DNA from: Noviherbaspirillum soli | GTDB lineage: Bacteria > Pseudomonadota > Gammaproteobacteria > Burkholderiales > Burkholderiaceae_D | Direction of reading: 5' to 3' | DNA length: 64,000 nucleotides | NCBI RefSeq assembly: GCF_015352955.1 | Contig: NZ_JACYOX010000015.1 | Span: 1-64,000, forward strand | Part shown: positions 49,266-59,541 of the stretch, in pieces | How positions within the stretch are numbered: position 1 is the stretch's first letter | Layout: every line of letters begins with the position of its first letter | Program-made: the position numbers and the translations under genes | Notes under the pieces: generated by a model | What the model was told of the DNA's origin: nothing | Database searches by the model: none | Seen by the model: the letters and a program-made list of their open reading frames with translations, nothing else

Positions 49266-51338
49266 TCAGCGGATGCGCATGCCGGGCTTGGCGCCCGGCC
49301 ACGGGTTGAGGATGTAAATGCCCGGGTCGGCTTTCTCGTCGGACGCCGATGCCGCCAGCACCATGCCTTCGGAAATGCCGAACTTCATCTTGCGCGGCGC
49401 CAGGTTGGCCACCAGCACGGTCAGCTTGCCGACCAGCTGCGCCGGATCGTAGGACGACTTGATGCCCGAGAACACATTGCGCATGCGGCCTTCGCCGACA
49501 TCCAGCGTCAGGCGCAGCAGCTTGTCCGAACCGTCCACGGCGGCGCAATCGACGATCAGCGCAATGCGCAGGTCGATTTTCGCAAAGTCGTCGATCTTGA
49601 TCTCGGGCGCCAGCGGCTCGATGCCGGCAGCGGCCGGCGCCTCGTCGGTCGGCGCTGCGGCCGGCGCGGCGGGCGCGTCGAACAGCGCGTCCAGCATCTT
49701 GGGTTCCACCCGGGTCATCAGATGGGAATAGGTGTTGATCCGATGGCCGGTCGGCAGCGGCGTGCCGACGTCGGACCATTGCAGCGGCTCGATATTAAGC
49801 AGGGTTTCCACCTGCTGCGCCAGCGCCGGCAGCACCGGCTTCAGATAGATGGTCAGAATGCGGAACGCCTCGATCAGGCGGCTGCAGACTTCCTGCAGCA
49901 GCGCGCCGTTTTCCGGGTTCTTCGCCAGTTCCCAGGGCTTGTTGGCGTCGACATAGGCGTTCACCGCGTCGGCTTCCTCCATCACCGCGCGCAAGGCCTT
50001 GCCGTACTCGCGGCCTTCATACAGCGCCTGTATCGATGCGCCGGCCTCGCGCAGGCGCGCCAGGAACGGGTCTGCCGCACTGGCCCAGCCGGAAGCCAGG
50101 CGGCCGTCGAAGCGCTTGGTGATGAAGCCGGCGGCGCGGCTGGCGATGTTGACGTACTTGCCGATCAGGTCGCTGTTGACGCGGGCGATGAAGTCTTCCG
50201 GGTTGAAGTCCACGTCCTCCACCTTGGCCGACAGCTTGGCCGCGATGTAATAGCGCAGCCATTCCGGGTTCATGCCGACTTCCAGGTAGCGCAGCGGCGA
50301 GATGCCGGTGCCGCGCGACTTCGACATCTTCTCGCCGCTGACCGTGATGAAGCCATGCACGAACACATTGTTGGGCACCTTCAGGCCGGCGAAATGCAGC
50401 ATCGCCGGCCAGAACAGGGTGTGGAAATAGGTGATGTCCTTGCCGATGAAATGATATTGCTCGGTGGCGGGGTCGGCCATGAAGGCGTCGTAGTCGCGGC
50501 CGGTTCTGGCGAAGTAGTTCTTCAGCGAGGCCAGGTAGCCGATCGGCGCATCCAGCCACACATAGAAATACTTGCCCGGCGCGTCCGGAATCTCGATGCC
50601 GAAATAGGGCGCGTCGCGGCTGATGTCCCAGTCGCCCAGGCCGTCGTCGCCTTCCAGCCATTCGCGCGCCTTGTTGGCCACTTCCGGCTGCAGGCGCTTG
50701 TCGTCCAGCGCCCATTCGCGCAGGAAGTCGCGGCACTTCGGGTCGGACAGGCGGAAGAAATAATGCTCGGACGACTTCATCACCGGCGTGGCGCCCGTCA
50801 GGGTGGAATACGGGTTGATCAGTTCGGTAGCCGCGTAGACCGCGCCGCAGACTTCGCAGGAATCGCCGTACTGGTCCTTGGCGTGGCACTTCGGGCACTC
50901 GCCCTTGATGTAGCGGTCGGGCAGGAACATGCTCTTGACCGGGTCGAAGAACTGCTCGACGGTCTTCACCGAAATCAGCTTGGCGCCGTCGCGCAGCCGG
51001 CGATAGATGTCCTGCGACAGCTGGTGGTTTTCCGGGCCGTCGGTGGAATGCCAGTTGTCGAAGGCGATATGGAAGCCATCCAGGTATTGCTTGCGGCCGG
51101 CGGCGATGCGGGCGACGAATTCCTGCGGCGTCACGCCCGCCTTTTCGGCGGCGATCATGATGGGCGCGCCATGCGCGTCGTCGGCGCCGACGAAGTTGAC
51201 TTCGTTGCCCTGCATGCGCTGGAAACGCACCCAGATGTCGGCCTGGATGTACTCCATGATGTGGCCGATATGGAATGCGCCGTTGGCGTAGGGCAGGGCG
51301 GTCGTGACGAATAGCTTGCGCGGCTGTGGCTGGCTCAT
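49266..51338 (-). CDS. metG: Methionine--tRNA ligase
   Basis: Class I synthetase that charges tRNA-Met. The 690-residue protein has HIGH at 23-26 ([17 protein letters not shown]), a zinc-binding knuckle ([18 protein letters not shown] near 146-163), the KMSKS loop ([11 protein letters not shown] near 337-347), the anticodon-binding helical domain and a C-terminal tRNA-binding (Arc1p-like) OB domain from about 585 ([19 protein letters not shown]) after an Ala/Pro linker. The ATG at 51336-51338 (MSQPQPRK) is chosen; the frame is open upstream but not conserved. It is divergent from gltX. Confidence 0.98.
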   Translation of the reverse strand: MSQPQPRKLFVTTALPYANGAFHIGHIMEYIQADIWVRFQRMQGNEVNFVGADDAHGAPIMIAAEKAGVTPQEFVARIAAGRKQYLDGFHIAFDNWHSTDGPENHQLSQDIYRRLRDGAKLISVKTVEQFFDPVKSMFLPDRYIKGECPKCHAKDQYGDSCEVCGAVYAATELINPYSTLTGATPVMKSSEHYFFRLSDPKCRDFLREWALDDKRLQPEVANKAREWLEGDDGLGDWDISRDAPYFGIEIPDAPGKYFYVWLDAPIGYLASLKNYFARTGRDYDAFMADPATEQYHFIGKDITYFHTLFWPAMLHFAGLKVPNNVFVHGFITVSGEKMSKSRGTGISPLRYLEVGMNPEWLRYYIAAKLSAKVEDVDFNPEDFIARVNSDLIGKYVNIASRAAGFITKRFDGRLASGWASAADPFLARLREAGASIQALYEGREYGKALRAVMEEADAVNAYVDANKPWELAKNPENGALLQEVCSRLIEAFRILTIYLKPVLPALAQQVETLLNIEPLQWSDVGTPLPTGHRINTYSHLMTRVEPKMLDALFDAPAAPAAAPTDEAPAAAGIEPLAPEIKIDDFAKIDLRIALIVDCAAVDGSDKLLRLTLDVGEGRMRNVFSGIKSSYDPAQLVGKLTVLVANLAPRKMKFGISEGMVLAASASDEKADPGIYILNPWPGAKPGMRIR

Positions 51339-51522
51339 AGGGAAATGCGTTCGGGTAAGAGAGAGTGGCGAACTGGATAAAGGGTGAATTCTAGCAGTCC
51401 GCGCGCGCTTGCCGCGGCCGCAGGTGGACCGTGGCCGCATGGATGGCGGGCGGCGCAGGCGCTAGAATGGCGGTTTTTCCAGCACAGGCCGCCCGACAGA
51501 GCGGCCGCCCACATATCCCGCC

Positions 51523-52908
51523 ATGACCGTACGCACCCGCTTCGCTCCCAGCCCGACCGGCTTTCTCCACCTCGGCGGCGCCCGCACCGCGCTCTTCGCC
51601 TGGGCCTATGCCCGCCGCTTCGAAGGCGTGTTCATCCTGCGCATCGAGGACACCGATCTGGAACGGTCCACGCCGGAAGCGGTGCAGGCCATCATCGACG
51701 GCATGCAGTGGCTGGGCCTGCATCACGACGAAGGCCCGTTCTACCAGATGCAGCGCATGGACCGTTACCGCGAAGTGATCGCCCAGATGCTCGAGGCCGG
51801 CACCGCCTATTACTGCTACTGCACGCCGGAAGAGGTGGAGGCGATGCGCGAGCGCCAGCGCGCGCTCGGCGAAAAACCGCGCTACGACGGCACCTGGCGC
51901 CCGGAGCCGGGCAAGACGCTGCCGCCGGTGCCGGAAGGCCGCAAGCCGGTGGTGCGTTTCCGTAATCCGCTGGAAGGCGAGGTCACCTGGGAAGATGCGG
52001 TCAAGGGGCCGATCACCATCGCCAACCGCGAGATGGACGACCTGATCATCGCGCGTCCCGATGGCACGCCCACCTATAACTTCTGCGTGGTGGTGGACGA
52101 CTGGGACATGCGCATCACCCATGTGATCCGCGGCGACGACCATGTCAACAACACGCCGCGCCAGATCAATATTCTGAAGGCCCTGGGCGCCACGCCGCCG
52201 ATCTACGGCCATGTGCCGATGATCCTCGGCGCCGATGGCGAGAAGCTGTCCAAGCGGCACGGCGCGGTCAGCGTGATGGAATACCCGGCGCAGGGTTACC
52301 TGCCGGAAGCGATGCTGAACTACCTGGCGCGGCTGGGCTGGAGCCATGGCGACGAGGAAGTCTTCACCATGGAGCAGTTCTGCAGCTGGTTCGACCTGGA
52401 CCACCTGTCCCGGTCGCCGGCCCAATTCAATCCCGAGAAGCTGGCCTGGCTGAACAATCACTACATCAAGGCGGCCGACAACGAGCGGCTGGCCGCCCTG
52501 GCCCGGCCGCAGCTGGAGCGGGATGGCGCCGATTTCGATGGCGCGCCGCCATTGCCGGCTGTGATTGCACTGATGAAGGAACGCGCCGCCACGGTCGTGG
52601 AGCTGGCCGATGCGGCGATGCTGTTCTATCGCCAGCCACGTCCCGATCCGGCATTGCTGGCCCAGCACCTGACCGACGCGGTGCAGCCGGCGCTGGCCGA
52701 CTACGCCGAGCGGCTCAGGGCGGTTGCCTGGGACAAGGCCTCGCTGTCGGCCATGCTCAAGGAAGTGCTGGCAGCCCACAAGCTGAAAATGCCGCAGCTG
52801 GCAATGCCGCTGCGTCTTCTGCTGACCGGCCAGCTGCAGACGCCGTCCATCGACGCGGTGATCGAGCTTTTCGGTCGCGACGTGGTGCTGGCGCGTCTTC
52901 AACGGTAG
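51523..52908 (+). CDS. gltX: Glutamate--tRNA ligase
   Basis: Class Ib synthetase charging tRNA-Glu. The 461-residue protein begins [24 protein letters not shown], containing the HIGH-like HLGG, and has the KLSKR motif in [16 protein letters not shown] near 239-254. The helical anticodon-binding part follows ([12 protein letters not shown] and [16 protein letters not shown] near the end). The zinc-like CYC region [14 protein letters not shown] lies near 98-111. Three tRNA-Glu genes are located 2 kb downstream in the window. Confidence 0.98.
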   Translation: MTVRTRFAPSPTGFLHLGGARTALFAWAYARRFEGVFILRIEDTDLERSTPEAVQAIIDGMQWLGLHHDEGPFYQMQRMDRYREVIAQMLEAGTAYYCYCTPEEVEAMRERQRALGEKPRYDGTWRPEPGKTLPPVPEGRKPVVRFRNPLEGEVTWEDAVKGPITIANREMDDLIIARPDGTPTYNFCVVVDDWDMRITHVIRGDDHVNNTPRQINILKALGATPPIYGHVPMILGADGEKLSKRHGAVSVMEYPAQGYLPEAMLNYLARLGWSHGDEEVFTMEQFCSWFDLDHLSRSPAQFNPEKLAWLNNHYIKAADNERLAALARPQLERDGADFDGAPPLPAVIALMKERAATVVELADAAMLFYRQPRPDPALLAQHLTDAVQPALADYAERLRAVAWDKASLSAMLKEVLAAHKLKMPQLAMPLRLLLTGQLQTPSIDAVIELFGRDVVLARLQR

Positions 52909-53087
52909 GCACGGAGCCATGAGGAGACATCGCGCCATAAGTTAAAAAATTTGGCGAAAGTTAATAAACTGCATCGGCTTTATGGCAGAGTACGCGCCAT
53001 GAGGGTGACTTCGAACAATACCGGCCGGAAATGTGGCGGCGTTTGATGCCGCCGTCCGACTCGGGATCCGGACAACAAGGGCGTTCA

Positions 53088-54644
53088 ATGGAAACGCACA
53101 GGATGGAGACGGAAGTCAACGCGCTGGCCGCATTAACCGGCGCCAGCGAGCTGGAAATCTACCGGCGCATCTTCTATGCGTCGCCCGACTATATTGCCTT
53201 CAGCCGGTTGTCGGACGGCTGCTTCATCGACGTCAATCCCGGTTTCGAGCGGCTGCTTGGCTTCCGGCGCGAGGATGTCATCGGCAAGACTTCCTACGAA
53301 GTCGGCATCTGGCCTGAATTCTGCACGGATCAGCGCCTGGCTTATGCCAGGAAACTGCGCCAGGAACGGGCCGTGCGCGATTATCCCGGTTATCTGCGCT
53401 GCGCCGATGGCCGCGTGATCGAGGTCGAGGCCTCCGCCAACATTATCGATATCCACGGCGAGGAGGTGCTGATTGCGATCGTGCGCGATGTCACCGAGCG
53501 TAACCGCGCCGCCGCCGCGCTGCGCGAAGCCGACCGCCGCAAGGACGAGTTCCTGGCGATGCTGGCGCATGAATTGCGCAATCCGATTGCGCCGATCAGC
53601 ATGGCGGCGCAGTTGCTGATGGGCGCGCCGGGCGATGCGGCCCGGGTGGACCAGTTGAGCCAGGTCATTGCGCGACAGGTCGGCCATATGGTTGGTCTGG
53701 TGGATGACTTGCTGGACGTTTCCCGCGTTACCCGCGGCCTGGTGGTGCTGGAGCAGCATGCGCTGGACCTGAACATGCTTCTGATCGACGCGGTCGAACA
53801 GGTGCGTCCGCTGCTCGATGCACGCCGCCACCTGTTGACGGTCAAGCCGTCCGAAGAGCCGGCCTGCATCTTTGCCGATCGGTCCCGGATGGTCCAGATC
53901 GTCGCCAACCTGCTCAACAATGCCGCCAAATACACGCCTGAAGGCGGCGAGATCAGGCTCACGATCAGCCTGCAGCCGGAGCATGTCGAACTGGCCGTCA
54001 CCGACAATGGCATAGGCATCGCGCCAGCGCTGCTGTCCCAGGTGTTCGACCTGTTCACCCAGGCCGAGCGCTCGCCCGACCGGTCGCAGGGCGGGCTGGG
54101 CCTGGGCCTGGCGCTGGTCAAGAGCCTGACGGAGTTGCATGGAGGTACGGTATGCGCCAGCAGTGCCGGGGTCGGGCAGGGCAGCCGTTTCGCCGTGCGC
54201 CTGCCGCGCCTGCGGCTGCCGGGCGTGGCGCCCGGACAGATGCAGCCTGATCTGCTGGCGCATGCGCATGTGTCGGCCCATCCTCTGCGTATCCTGCTGG
54301 TGGATGACAACGTCGACGCTGCCGAGACCCTGGCCGCTTTCCTGAAAGACGCCGGACATCAGGTGACGGTCAGGCATGACGTCAGCGGCGCACTGGCCGC
54401 GCTGGATGCCGGCATGCCCGAAGTCTGCATCTTCGATATCGGCCTGCCGGATGTCGATGGCTACAGCCTGGCGCGCCGCGTGCGCTCACTATCGGGCGGG
54501 CAGGATTGCCGGCTGCTGGGCCTGAGCGGCTATGGCCATGAGCGGGATCGTGCCCGCGCGTTGCAGGCTGGTTTCGACGAGTATTTCGTCAAGCCGGCGG
54601 ATACCCGCTGCCTGATGTCGCTGCTGGCGCAATGGGCAGCCTGA
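53088..54644 (+). CDS. PAS-domain hybrid sensor histidine kinase
   Basis: A 518-residue soluble hybrid kinase: PAS domain at about 22-140 (FYASPDYIAFSRLSDGCFID; IVRDVTERNRAA), dimerisation/phosphoacceptor domain with His161 (LAMLAHELRNPIAPI), catalytic domain with N box NLLNNAAKYTPEGG (274-287), G1 DNGIGIA and G2 GGLGLGLAL, then a C-terminal receiver at 401-515 with phospho-acceptor Asp450 (IFDIGLPDVDG) and Lys502 (VKPAD). There is no membrane segment, so it senses a cytoplasmic signal. No separate response regulator is adjacent; it must signal to one elsewhere. The ATG at 53088 has AAGGG upstream; an ATG at 53103 is an alternative. Confidence 0.9.
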   Translation: METHRMETEVNALAALTGASELEIYRRIFYASPDYIAFSRLSDGCFIDVNPGFERLLGFRREDVIGKTSYEVGIWPEFCTDQRLAYARKLRQERAVRDYPGYLRCADGRVIEVEASANIIDIHGEEVLIAIVRDVTERNRAAAALREADRRKDEFLAMLAHELRNPIAPISMAAQLLMGAPGDAARVDQLSQVIARQVGHMVGLVDDLLDVSRVTRGLVVLEQHALDLNMLLIDAVEQVRPLLDARRHLLTVKPSEEPACIFADRSRMVQIVANLLNNAAKYTPEGGEIRLTISLQPEHVELAVTDNGIGIAPALLSQVFDLFTQAERSPDRSQGGLGLGLALVKSLTELHGGTVCASSAGVGQGSRFAVRLPRLRLPGVAPGQMQPDLLAHAHVSAHPLRILLVDDNVDAAETLAAFLKDAGHQVTVRHDVSGALAALDAGMPEVCIFDIGLPDVDGYSLARRVRSLSGGQDCRLLGLSGYGHERDRARALQAGFDEYFVKPADTRCLMSLLAQWAA

Positions 54645-54683
54645 ACCGCATCCGGTTCCAGTAAAAAAGTTCACCGGGCATAT

Positions 54684-54712
54684 TTGTATTGCGGAAAACC
54701 CTTTGCTATAAT
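54684..54712 (+). promoter_or_regulatory. Promoter of the tRNA-Ala/Glu array
   Basis: TTGTAT (54684-54689), a 17-base spacer and TATAAT (54707-54712), 13 bases before the first tRNA-Ala. Confidence 0.75.
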
Positions 54713-54725
54713 TCGCCGCCTGTTC

Positions 54726-54801
<76 letters not shown>

Positions 54802-54854
54802 ACAGCAAATGGTTTGGCAATATCGTGTGTGGCCAGCAGTACGGGCAGTTTTCT

Positions 54855-54930
54855 GTCCCCATCGTCTAGAGGCCTAGGACATCACCCTTTCACGGTGAGT
54901 ACAGGGGTTCGAATCCCCTTGGGGACGCCA
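54855..54930 (+). tRNA. tRNA-Glu (anticodon TTC), copy 1
   Basis: A 76-base tRNA with GTCCCCA/TGGGGAC acceptor stem, anticodon stem TCACC/GGTGA with loop CTTTCAC (anticodon TTC), T loop GTTCGAATC and encoded CCA. Three identical copies lie in this region. Confidence 0.97.
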
Positions 54931-55027
54931 TGACAGGCCCGCCAGCCGACGCAAAAGGCTGGCGGGTTTTTGTTTGAAGACGCTCAGGTTGCACAGTGCG
55001 GTGATCGCAAGATTTTAGCAAAGGCGA

Positions 55028-55056
55028 TTTACAGCATAGTATTGCTAGGCTATAAT
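55028..55056 (+). promoter_or_regulatory. Second tRNA promoter
   Basis: TTTACA (55028-55033), a 17-base spacer and TATAAT (55051-55056), 17 bases before the second tRNA-Ala, so copies 2 and later have their own promoter. Confidence 0.75.
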
Positions 55057-55073
55057 CTCGCTTCTTCGCACAG

Positions 55074-55149
<76 letters not shown>

Positions 55150-55216
55150 CCGCAGGAGAAGCAGGAAAGCAGTTCAGCGATTTGGTAGTAAGGGCCGGCA
55201 GTACGGGCAGTTTTCT

Positions 55217-55292
55217 GTCCCCATCGTCTAGAGGCCTAGGACATCACCCTTTCACGGTGAGTACAGGGGTTCGAATCCCCTTGGGGACGCCA
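55217..55292 (+). tRNA. tRNA-Glu (anticodon TTC), copy 2
   Basis: Identical to the copy at 54855. The 19 bases before it (GCAGTACGGGCAGTTTTCT) are also the same as before copy 1, showing duplication of a block that includes the spacer. Confidence 0.97.
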
Positions 55293-55389
55293 GCATTATC
55301 CAGGCAGTAATGCCTGAGCCAGAGACGGGGCCGCAGAGCGGCCCCTGATTTTAGGCAGCATGGCTGCCGCAAGCAGTCGGACAGTTTTT

Positions 55390-55465
55390 GTCCCCATCGT
55401 CTAGAGGCCTAGGACATCACCCTTTCACGGTGAGTACAGGGGTTCGAATCCCCTTGGGGACGCCA
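55390..55465 (+). tRNA. tRNA-Glu (anticodon TTC), copy 3
   Basis: Identical tRNA-Glu; the preceding spacer (GCAGTCGGACAGTTTTT) is a diverged version of that before copies 1 and 2. No tRNA-Ala accompanies it. Confidence 0.97.
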
Positions 55466-55473
55466 GTAAAAAG

Positions 55474-55497
55474 AAAAAGCTCCGCAAGGAGCTTTTT
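55474..55497 (+). terminator. Intrinsic terminator of the tRNA array
   Basis: AAAAAGCTCC (55474-55483) pairs with GGAGCTTTTT (55488-55497), loop GCAA, ending in the T-run. Nine bases after the last tRNA. Confidence 0.9.
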
Positions 55498-55590
55498 CCA
55501 TTTGTAAGTCTCCGATAGAAATGCGCTTGAGCGCATTCCGGGGTTTCGAAGCGACCGGGCTTGCAAGCCCGGAGGCACGCCAGTAGCAGG

Positions 55591-55626
55591 AAGGGCCGGA
55601 TCGTCGATCCGGCCCTTTTCTTTTTT
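55591..55626 (+). terminator. Second strong terminator-like hairpin
   Basis: AAGGGCCGGATC (55591-55602) pairs with GATCCGGCCCTT (55606-55617) and is followed by TTCTTTTTT. It may back up the tRNA terminator. Two smaller palindromes precede it (AATGCGCTTGAGCGCATT, 55518-55535, and CCGGGCTTGCAAGCCCGG, 55555-55572). Confidence 0.75.
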
Positions 55627-55717
55627 GCTTCCTGATTGCTTTCTGCAGCAAGCCGCGCAAGAATCCGGCTCAACCTGGCGACAGCCTGCCTGCTCCCGGC
55701 AATCCGGACTTCGGCGC

Positions 55718-56143
55718 TTACTGGACGGTGATCTGCTTCGGCTGATCCGCTGCCTTCTTCGGCAGGGTCAGGCTCAGCACGCCGTTTTCCAGTTTCGCCA
55801 CTGCCGCGCCATCATCCACTTCGGTCGGCAGCGTGAATGCGCGGCCGAATTTGCGGGCGGCGCGCTCGGTCAGCAGCGCTTTCTCGCCTTCGGCAACGTC
55901 ATTCGTCACCTTGGCTTCGGCTTCGATCGACACGCGCTTCTTGTCGACGGAAATCTTGACGTCTTCGCGGGCCACGCCTGGCAGTTCAGCCTCGATGCGG
56001 TACGCAGTGCCGGTTTCCACCACGTTCACGCGCGGCGCCAGCGGCGCGCTGTCCAGCAGGTTGCCGACCAGGCGCTCGAAGCTGCTGTCGAAAGCGCGGT
56101 TGTTAAGGGCGGGGAAAGCACGGTTACGCAGAATGACATTCAT
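55718..56143 (-). CDS. Small heat-shock protein, Hsp20/alpha-crystallin family
   Basis: A 141-residue small heat-shock protein acting as an ATP-independent holdase. The alpha-crystallin domain spans about 37-132: PRVNVVETGTAYRIEAELPGVAREDVKIS, the RFGRAFTLP-like RKFGRAFTLPTEVDD, and the closing AKLENGVLSLTLPKK. The N-terminal arm is short (MNVILRNRAFPALNNRAFDSSFERL). No full I-x-I/V motif is seen at the C-terminus apart from ITV in KQITVQ. TCAGGAG precedes the ATG. A consensus sigma-32 promoter lies upstream. Confidence 0.95.
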   Translation of the reverse strand: MNVILRNRAFPALNNRAFDSSFERLVGNLLDSAPLAPRVNVVETGTAYRIEAELPGVAREDVKISVDKKRVSIEAEAKVTNDVAEGEKALLTERAARKFGRAFTLPTEVDDGAAVAKLENGVLSLTLPKKAADQPKQITVQ

Positions 56144-56190
56144 TTCTTTTTCTCCTGAAGTGGTCTGGAGCCATCGCTCCGATGGTCCGT

Positions 56191-56218
56191 AAATAAGGCG
56201 CTCCAGACCGATTTCAAG
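56191..56218 (-). promoter_or_regulatory. Sigma-32 promoter of the Hsp20 gene
   Basis: On the minus strand CTTGAAA (56212-56218), a 13-base spacer and CCTTATTT (56191-56198) fit the RpoH consensus. The start point is near 56184. An 8-bp inverted repeat (GCTCCAGA 56200-56207 with TCTGGAGC 56164-56171) spans the start region, and the leader contains CCATCG...CGATGG (56171-56185). Confidence 0.82.
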
Positions 56219-56254
56219 AGTCCGAAAATGGCGAATTGCGTAGGAGGGAAGTGT

Positions 56255-56773
56255 TCAGAGTCCGCCGCCCATCGGCCACGCCATGTCGGGCGTGCGGCGC
56301 CGGTCCGGGCCGTTCTGCAGCATGCGCACGATGCCGGCGCTGTCGAAATGGACGTGCATTACCGAGTCCCAGGCATTGCTTTCGCGGTAGGGGTAGGACC
56401 ATACCTCGAGTTGCGGCAGCGTCAGGTAAGAGGTGGCGCTGGGCGCGCCGATCAGGTGCAGCACTTCCTGCTTGTCGGACTTGCCGGGGACGATCCTGCT
56501 GAAGTGCGCGGTATCGAGCACCTGCTCGTAGGAGATCAGCCGGCCGTCGGCGCCTATGCGCGCCATGAAAGTGGACTGTCCCCATGGGCCTGTCATGTAT
56601 TCCAGCAGATGGGTATTGCCCTCGCCGTAGCGGTGGGTCGGCTCGCCCAGCCGGGCCACGATGCTGGCTTCCGACTCGCCCGGCTGCGGCGGCGCGAGAT
56701 AGATGCTGCTGCAGCCGGTCAGGCTGGCGAGCGCAAACAGGGCCGCAAATGCGGCGGTCCGGCAAGTCATCAT
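56255..56773 (-). CDS. BamE/SmpA-like lipoprotein with two tandem repeats (copy 2)
   Basis: A 172-residue predicted lipoprotein related to the one at 48214-48726. Signal peptide MMTCRTAAFAALFALASLTG with Cys21 lipidated (TGCSS). Half 1 (about 33-88) reads GESEASIVARLGEPTHRY, LLEYMTGPWGQSTFMARI and YEQVLD; half 2 (about 92-160) reads FSRIVPGKSDKQEVLHLIGAP, LEVWSYPYRE and MHVHFDSAGIVRML. The order of motifs is the same in both paralogues, and DPDRR-type ends follow. AGGAG lies 7 bases before the ATG at 56771-56773; a second ATG is the next codon. Function is probably outer-membrane assembly or envelope integrity, by analogy only. Confidence 0.83.
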   Translation of the reverse strand: MMTCRTAAFAALFALASLTGCSSIYLAPPQPGESEASIVARLGEPTHRYGEGNTHLLEYMTGPWGQSTFMARIGADGRLISYEQVLDTAHFSRIVPGKSDKQEVLHLIGAPSATSYLTLPQLEVWSYPYRESNAWDSVMHVHFDSAGIVRMLQNGPDRRRTPDMAWPMGGGL

Positions 56774-56803
56774 TTCTGTTCTCCTCTGGGCGGCATATAT
56801 GGT

Positions 56804-56832
56804 TTGAATCGCGGGCGGTAATCCGCTATACT
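56804..56832 (+). promoter_or_regulatory. Promoter and leader of rpsO
   Basis: TTGAAT (56804-56809), a 17-base spacer and TATACT (56827-56832). The leader of about 90 bases contains two hairpins: GTCC/GGAC (56847-56858) and GGTGTC/GGCACC (56880-56908). This is compatible with S15 autoregulation, but I cannot assign a known S15-binding structure. Confidence 0.55.
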
Positions 56833-56926
56833 CGCCGATCCTGTCCATCCGGACTGGTATTTTATTAACACTTTGTTCACGGTGTCCGGGGTAATCTCTC
56901 CAGGCACCGCATGTGAAAGGTACATC

Positions 56927-57196
56927 ATGTCGGTAGAAAAAAGCAGCAAGGCAGCGATCATCGCGGACAACGCGCGCGGCCAGAATGATACTGGTTCCCC
57001 GGAAGTGCAGGTCGCACTGCTGACGGCCCGCATCAACGAACTCAACAGCCATTTCAAGGCCCACACCAAGGATCATCATTCCCGCCGTGGCCTGATCATG
57101 ATGGTTAACCGCCGCAAGAGCCTGCTGTCCTACCTGAAGGGCAAGGACGCAACCCGCTATCGCGCACTGATCGAAAAGCTCGGCCTGCGCAAGTAA
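56927..57196 (+). CDS. rpsO: 30S ribosomal protein S15
   Basis: S15 binds the central domain of 16S rRNA and often represses its own translation. The 89-residue protein has the full family sequence: [20 protein letters not shown] near 19-38, [20 protein letters not shown] near 45-64 and [12 protein letters not shown] near 66-77. The ATG at 56927 starts [12 protein letters not shown]. It lies upstream of pnp, the conserved rpsO-pnp order, with a terminator-like hairpin between. Confidence 0.98.
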   Translation: MSVEKSSKAAIIADNARGQNDTGSPEVQVALLTARINELNSHFKAHTKDHHSRRGLIMMVNRRKSLLSYLKGKDATRYRALIEKLGLRK

Positions 57197-57223
57197 TCAT
57201 TGCCAGATCCAAGAACCATGTGA

Positions 57224-57260
57224 AATGCCTGCGTCAGTGATGCTGATGCGGGCATTTTTC
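57224..57260 (+). terminator. Terminator/processing hairpin between rpsO and pnp
   Basis: AATGCCTGCGTCAG (57224-57237) pairs with CTGATGCGGGCATT (57243-57256) with GU pairs, then TTTTCG. In E. coli the equivalent gap contains the rpsO terminator and RNase III sites. Confidence 0.75.
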
Positions 57261-57381
57261 GTTTTGCGGTTCTTACGCAGTTCGCTGGATGCATGAAGAC
57301 GGCGCGATGATGTCGCGCCGTCGGTGGTGAGGTGGAACGACAGCTCCTGAAAATCTGTCGGCAAAATAGAAAGGAATCACC

Positions 57382-59481
57382 GTGTTCAATAAAGTAAGCA
57401 AGACCTTCCAGTACGGCCAGCACCAGGTCACCCTGGAAACCGGCGAAATCGCTCGCCAGGCGTCCGGCGCCGTCATGGTGTCGATCGAGGACACCGTTGT
57501 GCTGGCGACCGTCGTGGCCAAGAAGGATGTGAAGCCGGGCCAGGACTTTTTCCCGCTGACCGTTGATTACATCGAGAAAAGCTATGCCGCCGGCCGTATC
57601 CCCGGCGGTTTCTTCAAGCGCGAAGGCCGTCCTTCGGAGAAGGAAACCCTGACCTCGCGCCTGATCGATCGTCCGATCCGTCCGCTGTTCCCGGAAGGCT
57701 ACCTGAATGAAGTGCAGATCATCATCCACGTGCTGTCGGTCAATCCGGAAATCGATCCCGACATCGCCGCGATGATCGGCGCCTCGGCCGCGCTGTGCGT
57801 GTCCGGCATTCCGTTCAACGGCCCGATCGGCGCGGCGCGCGTCGGCTATATCAACGGCGAGTACGTGCTCAACCCGACCGTGTCGCAACTGGCCAATACC
57901 CAGCTCGACCTGGTGGTGGCCGGTACCGAGACCGCCGTGCTGATGGTGGAATCGGAAGCGCAGGAACTGTCCGAGGAAGTGATGCTGGGTGCGGTGGTAT
58001 ATGGCCACGACCAGATGAAGGCCGTGATCGATGCGATCCACGAGCTGGTGCGCGACGGCGGCAAGCCGGAACTCGAATGGCAGCCCGCTGCAAAGAATGA
58101 GGAACTGATCTCCCGCGTGACGTCGCTGGCGGAAGGCCCGCTGCGCGAGGCTTACCAGGTGCGCGACAAGCAGGCCCGTACCGGCAAGCTGAAAGACGTC
58201 TCGTCGCAGGTCGCCGCCGCGCTGGCCGCCGATGGCGTATCCGCCGACAGCGTCGAAGTGGGCAACATCCTGTTCGATCTGGAAGCGAAGATCGTTCGTT
58301 CCCAGATCCTGGAAGGCGAGCCGCGCATCGACGGCCGCGACACCCGCACCGTGCGTCCGATCTCGATCCGCACCGGCGTGCTGCCGCGTACCCACGGCTC
58401 GGCCCTGTTCACCCGCGGCGAAACCCAGGCGCTGGTCATCGCCACGCTGGGCACCGCCCGCGACGAGCAGAAGATCGACGCGCTGATGGGCGAATACAGC
58501 GACCGCTTCATGCTCCACTACAACATGCCGCCGTTCGCCACCGGCGAAACCGGCCGCGTGGGCACGCCCAAGCGCCGCGAGATCGGCCATGGCCGCCTGG
58601 CCAAGCGCGCGCTGCTGGCAGCGCTGCCGGCGCCGGAAGACTTCAGCTACTCGGTGCGTCTGGTGTCCGAGATCACCGAGTCCAACGGCTCGTCGTCGAT
58701 GGCTTCGGTCTGCGGCGGCTGCCTGGCGCTGATGGACGCCGGCGTGCCGATGAAGTCGCATGTGGCCGGCATCGCGATGGGCCTGATCAAGGAAGGCAGC
58801 AAGTTCGCCGTCCTGACCGACATCCTGGGCGACGAAGATCACCTGGGCGACATGGACTTCAAGGTGGCCGGCACCGCGCAGGGCATCACCGCGCTGCAGA
58901 TGGACATCAAGATCCAGGGCATCACCAAGGAAATCATGCAGGTCGCGCTGGCGCAGGCCAAGGAAGGCCGCGTGCATATCCTGGCCAAGATGCAGGAAGC
59001 CGTGCCGCATGGCAAGGCTGAACTGTCCAACTTCGCGCCGCGCTTGATCACCGTCCGCATCAACCCGGAAAAGATCCGCGACGTGATCGGCAAGGGCGGC
59101 GCGGTAATCCGTGCGCTGACCGAGGAAACCGGCACCCAGATCGACATCAGCGACGAGGGCGTGGTCACCATCGCCTCGGTCGACGCCGCTGCCGGCCAGG
59201 AAGCCAAGCGCCGCATCGAGGAACTGACCGCATCGGTCGAAGTGGGCAAGACCTACGAAGGCACCGTGCTGAAGCTGCTGGATTTCGGCGCCATCGTGCA
59301 GGTGATGCCGGGCAAGGACGGCCTGCTGCATATCAGCCAGATCGCCAACGAGCGCGTCAACGCGGTGGCCGACTACCTGAAGGAAGGCCAGCAGGTTCGC
59401 GTCAAGGTTCTGGAAACCGATGACCGTGGCCGCCTGAAGCTGTCGATGAAAGCCGTGGCTGCGGAAACCGCTGCGGAGTAA
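57382..59481 (+). CDS. pnp: Polyribonucleotide nucleotidyltransferase (PNPase)
   Basis: PNPase is the trimeric 3'-to-5' phosphorolytic exoribonuclease of the RNA degradosome. The 699-residue protein has two RNase PH domains, with the second holding [19 protein letters not shown] near 334-352 and [15 protein letters not shown]-type [16 protein letters not shown] near 431-446, a KH domain near 555-615 ([22 protein letters not shown]) and an S1 domain near 620-690 ([20 protein letters not shown]). It starts at a GTG (57382) with AAGGAA 8 bases upstream. In many bacteria pnp is autoregulated through RNase III cleavage of its leader. Confidence 0.98.
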   Translation: MFNKVSKTFQYGQHQVTLETGEIARQASGAVMVSIEDTVVLATVVAKKDVKPGQDFFPLTVDYIEKSYAAGRIPGGFFKREGRPSEKETLTSRLIDRPIRPLFPEGYLNEVQIIIHVLSVNPEIDPDIAAMIGASAALCVSGIPFNGPIGAARVGYINGEYVLNPTVSQLANTQLDLVVAGTETAVLMVESEAQELSEEVMLGAVVYGHDQMKAVIDAIHELVRDGGKPELEWQPAAKNEELISRVTSLAEGPLREAYQVRDKQARTGKLKDVSSQVAAALAADGVSADSVEVGNILFDLEAKIVRSQILEGEPRIDGRDTRTVRPISIRTGVLPRTHGSALFTRGETQALVIATLGTARDEQKIDALMGEYSDRFMLHYNMPPFATGETGRVGTPKRREIGHGRLAKRALLAALPAPEDFSYSVRLVSEITESNGSSSMASVCGGCLALMDAGVPMKSHVAGIAMGLIKEGSKFAVLTDILGDEDHLGDMDFKVAGTAQGITALQMDIKIQGITKEIMQVALAQAKEGRVHILAKMQEAVPHGKAELSNFAPRLITVRINPEKIRDVIGKGGAVIRALTEETGTQIDISDEGVVTIASVDAAAGQEAKRRIEELTASVEVGKTYEGTVLKLLDFGAIVQVMPGKDGLLHISQIANERVNAVADYLKEGQQVRVKVLETDDRGRLKLSMKAVAAETAAE

Positions 59482-59510
59482 GGGGAAAAAGCGTTTTTTC
59501 CTTGCATCTG

Positions 59511-59541
59511 AAAAATCCGGGGCTCGCCCCGGATTTTTTTT
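59511..59541 (+). terminator. Intrinsic terminator of pnp
   Basis: AAATCCGGGGC pairs with GCCCCGGATTT around a short loop within 59513-59536, followed by more T residues. The remaining bases to the lipid-kinase gene (to 59803) hold only a possible -10 TATACT at 59743-59748. Confidence 0.9.

Noticed and set aside
48885-51314. Plus-strand open frame of 809 codons opposite metG
   Set aside because: Shadow of metG; the minus strand has the full synthetase motif set.
55409-55673. Minus-strand small proteins reading GDSNPCTHRE or ASPRGFEPL near their ends
   Set aside because: These strings are the reverse translation of tRNA-Glu 3' halves, a well-known source of false gene calls.
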